The translations under genes were made by a program, and so were the position numbers. Shown here one piece after another: positions 56,948 through 64,000 of a stretch of 64,000 bases of DNA; within the stretch, counting starts at the first letter, position 1; each line of letters opens with the position of its first letter. Where the stretch lies: assembly GCA_017654935.2 (NCBI GenBank), contig CM065695.1, forward strand, positions 27,787,286 through 27,851,285, given 5' to 3'. A model generated the notes under the pieces. The model was not told the origin of the DNA. It saw only the letters and a list, made by a program, of their open reading frames with translations, and searched no databases. Source of the stretch: Phymorhynchus buccinoides. Its lineage: Eukaryota; Mollusca; Gastropoda; Neogastropoda; Raphitomidae.

Positions 56948-59051
56948 ACTCATTACTAAAATCTATGAAAAACGGTTCAAGTCCTGGTTGCGATGGGCTT
57001 ACCATTGAGTTTTATTATAAGTTTTTTTGGAAATCTATTAACAAACATGTAATAGCTTCCTTAAATTCAGCTTTTGAGTGTGGAAACATGTCACTGTCAC
57101 AGCGCAAAGCTGTTATCACACTAATACACAAAGGGAAAGAATTGCCCAGGAATGAAATGAAAAACTGGAGGCCTATTAGTTTAACTAATACAGATTACAA
57201 ACTGTTAGCAAAATGTCTAGCCACGCGTCTTAATGGTGTAATTGATAATTTGATCTCTGAGGATCAGTTTGGTTATATTAAAGGTAGAAGGGCGTCTACC
57301 TTACTACGCATGATTGATGACGTCACTGATTATTGTAATCAATCAAACACACCAGATCTTCTGTTTGCCGTGGATTTTTTCCATGCCTTTGACTGTATTT
57401 CTAAAGATTACATGCTGCAGGTTTTTAAACTGTTTGGATTCGGAGAAGAATTTTTAAAATGGGTTACTGTGTTGATGACTGACAATGTAAGCTGTGTGGG
57501 CTACTGTGGCTGGCTTTCAGAGTATGTCGCTGTGGAGGCTGGAATTCGACAGGGGTGCCCCTTCTCTCCTTTGGCTTTTGCCTTGTCTTTAGAATTGCTA
57601 GCGATTCGATTAAGACATTGTTCAAACATTAAAGGTATACTCATAAAAGACAACAGAACGGATAACTTTATTAAATTAGTAATTGCACTGTATGCGGATG
57701 ACATGACACTTTTTCTGTCAGATGAAAATGATATGCTTAGCTGCCTAAACATTTTGGAAGAATTTGCAAATATATCAGGATTAATGGTGAACAAACATAA
57801 ATCTGAGGCAATGTGACTTGGGTGCTTTAAATATGGGCAGGACAAATATTTTGATTTTAAGTGGACTAATAAGCTAAACATTTTGGGGGTAATATTTAGT
57901 AATGATAAATGTGCATCAATTCTTGAAGAAAACTGGTTGAGTAGAATCGAAAAGTGTAAACGAATTATTTCGTCATGGGAAAGAAGAAATCTTAGCATAA
58001 TGGGTAAGATATGCATTGTGAAAACATTCTTAATATCACAGTGGACTTATATTATGAAAGCAATACATGTTCCTGAACAGGTTGTTAGTGAGGTAAATAG
58101 GCTATTTTATCGGTTTATATGGAGAAAACGGGACAGCAACCGCAAAGCCTTTGAAAAGGTCAAAAGAGTAGTGATGTGCTGTGACACAGAGAAGGGAGGC
58201 CTAAAAATGATAGACCTTAAAAATCTGCAAACTGCATGTTTGCTACATTGGGTAGTTGAAATACGTAGGAATACAGACAAAAAATGGTCATTTATTGCAA
58301 GGCGCTTCTTTACTTATTTTGGTGAACAATGCGTTTGCTTTCACGCTGCTATCTCTCGTAAGCTATTTAAAGGTTTGGAGACAGTAAAATCAAAGTTTTG
58401 GTATTTTGTGATGGCTTCTTGGTTAGATAACAATATGTTGCCGGCAGAGCAATTTTCTAATAGTCTGTGGAATAACGAGTCCATAACTTATCGGGGAAAT
58501 GTATTGTTCTTCCTTAATTGGGTTAAGGCTGTTATACGTGTTGTTCAGGACGTATTAAATGACCACGGTGTATGTTTATCTTTTAATGAAATATGCACTA
58601 AGGTGGGAGATTCCCCCAGCCATCAGTTAGAATACAATGTAGTATGCTCAGCTGTTAATGCCTATCTATCTGCTTATCAGTACGAAAATGCAATAGATAG
58701 TCATAGCATGGATACACCTTGGTTTTGTGGTAAAAGAGTAACCACAGTTAAAGAATTTAGAAAGCAGCTAATGGGAAAAAAATGTGTGCAGCCATGTTGT
58801 GTTGCTTTCTGGAAACATAAGTTTATTATTGATATAACCTCAGACGTTTGGTCGTTAGCTAAACTTTCAACTAAGGAGATCCGACTTCAAGTCTTACATT
58901 GGAAGATCATGCATAACATATATGCCACTAATATTTTGTTACACAAAATGAAAATTAGGGATGACAGTAACTGTAGTTACTGTACAGATGTACTGGATGT
59001 TATTGAGCATTTCTTTTACGAGTGCCCAAAAGTCACTGGGTTTTGGAAGTA

Positions 59052-59265
59052 GGGGAAGACGGGGTAAAAAGCGCATGGGCGGGTAAGAAGCCCACCCCAA
59101 TTATCTCATGAAATAAAGAAAATTTCAGTCAAATATGCCCATGAGACGAATGCTAGACATTGACGCTCGTCTCATGGGCAAAAGGAGACTGAATTTTGCT
59201 TCATTTCATGAGATAATTGGGGTGGGCTTCTTACCCGCCCATGCGCTTTTTACCCCGTCTTCCCC
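59052..59265. mobile_element. Tc1/mariner-like MITE with GGGGAAGACGGGGTAAAA ends, inside the LINE
   Basis: The ends are inverted over about 65 bp (GGGGAAGACGGGGTAAAAAG, then CGCATGGGCGGGTAAGAAGC, then CCACCCCAATTATCTCATGA), with TA on both sides (59050-59051 and 59266-59267). Removing the element and one TA (216 bp) restores the same LINE reading frame, which fixes the boundaries. Confidence 0.92.
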
Positions 59266-59534
59266 TATATTGAAAGTTATATTTTTACATATTTGGACTT
59301 TCGCATAAAACTAGATACAAAGATTGTTTTGTTTGGGGTTACTAACCCCAGTGTAAAGCAAACTAAAGTTAAACAGGTTAATCATATTCTGCTTATCGGT
59401 AAAATGAGTATAAGCATATTTAAAAAGACTAATTCGAAGCTGCCTATAAGGGAAATATTTGATAATAATATTAGAATAAGATCTTTGTATAATTGTTAAA
59501 TGTCCAAAGTAGTATAAGATTATCATGTTAAATG

Positions 59535-59680
59535 CACAGACGACAAAACTATTCTAGCACACAGACATGTACACATATGCACACACACAAGCACCGACAC
59601 GGACAGGCACGCACACATAAAGGTTCTAACACGCAGACACACACAAACATACAAGCGCATTCTCAATACAGCATGATTGT
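59535..59680. repeat. CA-rich microsatellite
   Basis: Imperfect CACACA/GACACG repeats after the LINE 3' end. Confidence 0.8.
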
Positions 59681-60004
59681 CTCCCTTTCCATCACGCCCT
59701 CTGCTTCCCTTGTTCCCTTTCGCTTTAATTTTTCGTTTTTGGAGCAGGGGACAGCGAACGGGAGGTGACCGTTGGGAAGAATGTATAAATTTGTGTCCCA
59801 TACTTTTTTTTCTTTTTTTTTAATATTCTACTCCGCGCAGTCACACGCATGGGACGAACGAGTCATAATGCATTACACACTAGGTCCGACAAAAACCCAG
59901 ACACTTGTGTACCATGAAAAACATTAAACGTTAGTAACAATTGTACATTGTAGTAATTCATACAAACCCACATGTAAATGCGAGTAAGTGTGAGAGAAGG
60001 AAAA

Positions 60005-60107
60005 CATGTTGGGGGGAAAAAAAAAAAAAAAAAAAAATGAGCCGCCCCCCAAAAAAAAAGAAAGAAAGAATAAAGATGAAACAAAGGCGGGGACAGTGGA
60101 GGGCTTA

Positions 60108-60135
<28 letters not shown>
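60005..60135. repeat. poly-A tracts
   Basis: A runs at about 60018-60037, 60050-60070 and 60107-60133 on the + strand. Confidence 0.9.
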
Positions 60136-60138
<3 letters not shown>

Positions 60139-60478
60139 CCGCAAATCGGTATACAGTGTACATGCATCTAGAAAATGAAGTTCATCCTCCACCACGCTAC
60201 AAGATTGACAAAGTCTGTCTTCTCTTGGGATATTGCGATGGCGACCCCTTTCAATGTGAAGGTCGTGTTGACTTAATCTTAAGCGACATAGAACTGTTTT
60301 ATGTTTTACGTTCTTGCATGTAGTTAGATATGGCTGGATATTGTAAGACTGTGTGACTATGTTATAGAATTGAAGCCTTGAGGCACCACTGCCTGTAATG
60401 GTTTTCCAAAACTGTACATAATATTCTTTCAATTTATTAATTAATGAATATCTAAGTCTTTTAATATTAAAAGTGCCC
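60135..60478 (-). pseudogene. antisense LINE C-terminal fragment with zinc-binding motif
   Basis: The - strand reads KDLRYSLINKLKEYYVQFWK, then a segment from LCRLRLSQHDLHIERGRH through IPREDRLCQSC to DELHFLDACTLY. The order L-K-R, H-L-IE-GR-R-IP---R-C--C, E-E-HFL--C is the usual C-terminal end of LINE polymerases. It is cut off by poly-T (- strand) at 60133, with no stop in between. Only the last domain survives. Confidence 0.75.
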
Positions 60479-60834
60479 TGATTTTTCCATTATGTGAGAA
60501 GCCCAGTGATTGAAGCAAAGATTTAACATATGTTATCCAAGGTGCAAGGTGCATAGATGGCGAAGTGTCTACGTCTGTCTCTTAATTATGCCACACCAAC
60601 CTCTATCCCCCCACCCCCATTTTCTCTCTCTCACCCGCCATTGTTCTTCGACAAACTGCCCACCACCATGTGTACCCTCCTACTCCGCAGTTGTTTTGGT
60701 TCTCGCCCACCTTCCCTCTAACCCTCCCCCACCTACCCCCTCCTTTTTATTTCAATCTTACTGTCTCTCTCTCAGCTCCCATCCACTGTAGTCATGGGAG
60801 TACAGTGGATGAGCGCTGAGAGTGTGAGAGAGAG

Positions 60835-61109
<275 letters not shown>

Positions 61110-61115
<6 letters not shown>

Positions 61116-61310
61116 AAAAAAAATTACATGATTACAAAATATCCACGTAGAGGTAACAAGACAAAGAAAACTAAAAACCGTGAAACAAAATCCACTAGGT
61201 AAAAAAACCAACTCCTTATGATACAAAAATTTGAAAAACAACACAATTCTAAAAAAAAAAATCAAAGAAAGAAAAAAGGGCAAAAACTGACAGATACATG
61301 CTGACTTACC
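61110..61310. repeat. third copy of the segment duplicated at 43365 and 44165
   Basis: TTACAAAATATCCACGTAGA, GGTAACAAGACAAAGAAAAC and ACCGTGAAACAAAATCCACT follow the GA tract just as in the other two copies. Confidence 0.8.
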
Positions 61311-61484
61311 TCAGGTTTTCAGTGGGAATTATTCAAACTCTGACGTCCTGCGATCTGAAACAGACACATATGGGACATTAGTAGTATATAAAGATGGTGG
61401 GAACGACCCTGGAGGCAATGCCCGGAGGCAGTGCAACCCCAGGAAAGTCCCGAATTCTTAACGACACAGATGTATATCACTACA

Positions 61485-61810
61485 CCAGGCATCAGACTAG
61501 TCTGAACTCCAATCCTCTTAAAACCGCGGTAAAAGGGCCTTAGGGCTGAAGAGGGACAACGTCGAAATGAGTTCCCAACATGACCAAAAAGGTTGAATAT
61601 AGCGAGAAATCACTTTGAAATGCTATTAAGCACAAGAGAAATTTGTTGTACGTCCTTCCGGCCTAAGCCATATGGGACATTTTATAAAGTTAAACACAAA
61701 TGATAACACTCAATAAAAAAAAAAAAGGCAAAACCTCTGACAAGAGAAGCAAATACTATGTCAGAAATTCTCAATCTCCTGAAATCCTCTGACAATTCTG
61801 ATGCCCTGTA
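61485..61810. mobile_element. MITE with CAGGCATCAGA ends (copy 2), 5-bp target duplication
   Basis: CAGGCATCAGACTAGTC at the left and GACAATTCTGATGCCCTG at the right, flanked by TACAC on both sides. The interior matches 8992..9248, but a piece of the ACGTCCTTCCGG / CATATGGGACATT repeat is inserted at about 61640-61690. Confidence 0.8.
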
Positions 61811-62345
61811 CACTCACTGTCAACGGTCCAAGAAGGAATGAAGCTGGCGGAAGAAATTTGTAAGTTAGCAAAAGTTGGGGGGAAGCGTCTCTATAACTAA
61901 CGATTGCGCATGACCAAGACATCCTTGTGTTGATCCCTGATTGGACGAGAACCGGTGTTTTCAACTGGTGGCCGTTGGCGAAAGCCTCCATTGGTCAGTA
62001 TCACTCAGGGTTAATACCCGAGAAGCGTCAATGGCACAATGTGGGCGTCAAATCTCTTCTTTAAAAAAAAAAATACTACAGGTGTAGCATCACATATTTT
62101 TTCAGCTAAAAAAGCTCTCTGGTGGCCTCCTGTGGTATTGCACTGCCTCCAGGCATTGCCTCCAGTATTGTTCCCACCATCTTTGTATTAAAAAATGCCC
62201 CCCACATGGTCGAAAGACCGCAGAGGGCGTAAAATCATAGTTCGGTTTTTTTCTCAAAATGGATTTGTTGTCAACATGTCTGCGCATGTGCGAAGAGCTA
62301 AGGATAAGTTTAGGGTTAGGGATAGGCTTAGGGTCAGCTTAGTGT

Positions 62346-62460
62346 AGAGTGGCACAGTGGTATCGCGTTCGCTTCGTGTCAAGTAAACCCGAGTTCGAAC
62401 CTGGGTACAGGGGATTTTTTCCTCTCATTCTGCACTAGGCCTTAACGGTCTGAACGTGGA

Positions 62461-62491
<31 letters not shown>

Positions 62492-62738
62492 CGTGTGCCC
62501 ATGCACTTAGCATACGCTAAACCCAGTGGCAACGAAAAAGTTGTCATTTGGTAAACATTTACACCCCCCCCCCCCCCCCCCTCATCAGTGACAAAAATCG
62601 CATGCAAAAAAAAAAATAAAAAAAATTGGGTGGCGCGCCTCTGGCTGCGACGCGCTCTCCAGGTGGGAGCAACCCGAATTTCACAGAGACGCCTCTGTGA
62701 CTATAAAGTATCTAATACTAATACTAATACTAATACTA
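62346..62738 (+). mobile_element. full-length tRNA-derived SINE
   Basis: The head carries the pol III boxes TGGCACAGTGGTATCGCG (A) and GAGTTCGAACC (B). The central part includes TTTCGGATGAGACGATAAAC and CGAGGTCCCGTGTGC, then poly-C, an A-rich stretch, GGGTGGCGCGCCTCTGGCTG, GACGCGCTCTCCAGGTGGGA, and ATTTCACAGAGACGCCTCTG, ending in (CTAATA)n. The direct duplicate at 46915-46975 lacks it, which defines the insertion. Confidence 0.85.
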
Positions 62739-62788
62739 AATACACAAAAGATAAAAATGTGATGGTACGTCATGATCGATTTCGTACC

Positions 62789-62789
<1 letters not shown>

Positions 62790-62849
<60 letters not shown>

Positions 62850-62850
62850 T
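62790..62850. repeat. (TAG)n microsatellite
   Basis: About 19 TAG units. The homologous tract at 47016-47045 has about ten. Confidence 0.95.
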
Positions 62851-62920
62851 CTGTTTGTTTGTCTTTTTGTCGGTTGTGCATGAAATGCATTCAAAATGAA
62901 ACAAGCAATTTTTTGTTATT

Positions 62921-63290
62921 CAATGCATTTTATTTTTAAAACAATGTAGGTTATATCACTTTTTTTTGGGAGCTAAATCACGGTTCAGATATACGATATA
63001 TTCTTTTCACATTTAGTTGCATTTTTCAAACAGTATTCAAAGGGATTAATATTTGATAGAAATTTCTTGAAGCATAAATCAGTGCAAAGTACCCTGTTGA
63101 AAATAACTTGAAAATAAAATATTATGATTTTTAAATTTTTTTAAAGGATAAAGGTGGTGGTGGTGGTGTCAGTTATTATGAGTAGTTATTAACGTAATTC
63201 ACATGTCTCTTATATACTCAAGTAGAATCAAATGTCCTCAACTTTCATTCCCACCCACCCCACTCCAGTTCCACTCTCTCCCGTACACAA
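62921..63290. other. no recognised feature
   Basis: AT-rich DNA with a short (TGG)n at 63150-63168. Confidence 0.45.
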
Positions 63291-63604
63291 AAGATTATGA
63301 GAGAGAGTGAGACAGACAGAGACAGACAGACAGAGAAAGAGACAGAGACAGAGACAGACACAGAGAGAGACATACACACAGACAGAGACCCAGACAGAGA
63401 CAGACGAACAAATCAGTAGACAGAAAAAAGACTGAGACCGAGAACGGAGAAACACTGTTTTTTTGGAGCTAGCATTCCCCCATAGTTTTACTGAGATCAA
63501 AGTTTTATTTCCCCCTCCGGCGATTGATTGCTGTCAATTCACCTTCTCCCTGATTGCCTAATTTCGTTTCGCCTACTGTTGAAAATGTGCTGATTTTGTG
63601 TGTG

Positions 63605-63910
<306 letters not shown>

Positions 63911-64000
63911 TTCTTTCAGAAAGTAACAACTGCTATATTGATATTCAAAATTGGATGGTTCAAAATAAACTTCAATTAAATGGTGAAAAACCCCGAAGCA

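Larger units (their letters stand above)
56401..59499 (+). pseudogene. L1-like LINE ORF2, 5'-truncated, with two MITE insertions and one in-frame stop
   Basis: ORF2 supplies the reverse transcriptase for target-primed retrotransposition. The endonuclease is missing. 56410-56510 reads RAQWVEQGEKNTKFFLGL, the usual linker before the RT, then is frameshifted. From 56950 the RT is long and clear: SPGCDGL, NWRPISLTNTDYKLLAKC, EDQFGYIKGR, FAVDFFHAFD, GIRQGCPFSPLAFAL and the catalytic YADD at 57691-57702. An in-frame TGA lies at 57814-57816. The same frame continues through SSWERRNLSIMGK and WRKRDSN to a Cys/His motif (CSYC-H-FYEC) near 58975-59027. The MITE at 59052..59265 interrupts it, then it ends at the stop at 59497-59499. 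Few disabling changes in 2.5 kb suggest a fairly young copy. Confidence 0.85.
62005..62920. repeat. large duplicated segment, copy B (SINE-containing site)
   Basis: Direct copy of 46490..47110. Compared with it, this copy contains an extra inverted GGAGGCAATGCC-type repeat at 62100-62250 and a full SINE at 62346..62738. Confidence 0.8.

Noticed and set aside
62346..62420. Functional tRNA gene
   Set aside because: A and B boxes are present, but the sequence continues into a SINE body and does not give a clean cloverleaf with a paired acceptor stem.

Overview
The window is animal nuclear DNA. Coding sequence is split by GT-AG introns, there are long (TG)n, (GA)n and poly-G tracts, and interspersed transposon remnants are dense. 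The mix of CR1/L2-like, Jockey/I-like and L1-like LINE ends, tRNA-derived SINEs and TTAA-flanked MITEs suggests a mollusc, probably a gastropod. That placement is inferred from repeat style and was not searched.

Two genes can be supported. On the + strand, 29524..38105 is a complete eight-exon gene for a mitochondrial malonyl-CoA synthetase (ACSF3 family). All splice phases agree and the spliced frame is 677 codons plus a stop. On the - strand, at least eight exons between 16701 and 4942 join into 393 uninterrupted codons with matching phases and mostly GTAAGT donors. I do not recognise this protein. Its 5' end may be a lysine-rich first exon at 26341..26434, and its 3' end was not found. A weaker - strand first exon lies at 196..302.

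Layout. 1-9.4 kb: MITE-rich DNA carrying the 3' exons of the unknown gene. 9.4-17 kb: its remaining exons, a 45-bp minisatellite (11.7-12.2 kb) and a piggyBac-like MITE. 17-29 kb: repeats, an antisense LINE with RT and RNase H remnants, and two hAT-like elements with target-site duplications, one carrying a zinc-finger-like reading frame. 29.5-38.1 kb: ACSF3, its introns holding MITEs, antisense SINEs, LINE pieces and a minisatellite made of repeated 5' splice sites. 38.1-49 kb: LINE 3' ends, more MITEs, a 0.3-kb (TG)n tract and three further minisatellites. 49.0-56.2 kb: a satellite of about 60 units of roughly 112 bp, each with a poly-G run and three E-box-type hexamers. 56.4-59.5 kb: an L1-like LINE interrupted by two MITEs. 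59.5-64 kb: LINE remnants, a 0.27-kb (GA)n tract, a full-length tRNA-derived SINE and terminal (TG)n.

The two genes show no functional link. The most notable material is the unidentified - strand gene, the E-box/poly-G satellite, and several cases where mobile DNA touches or copies splice sites.
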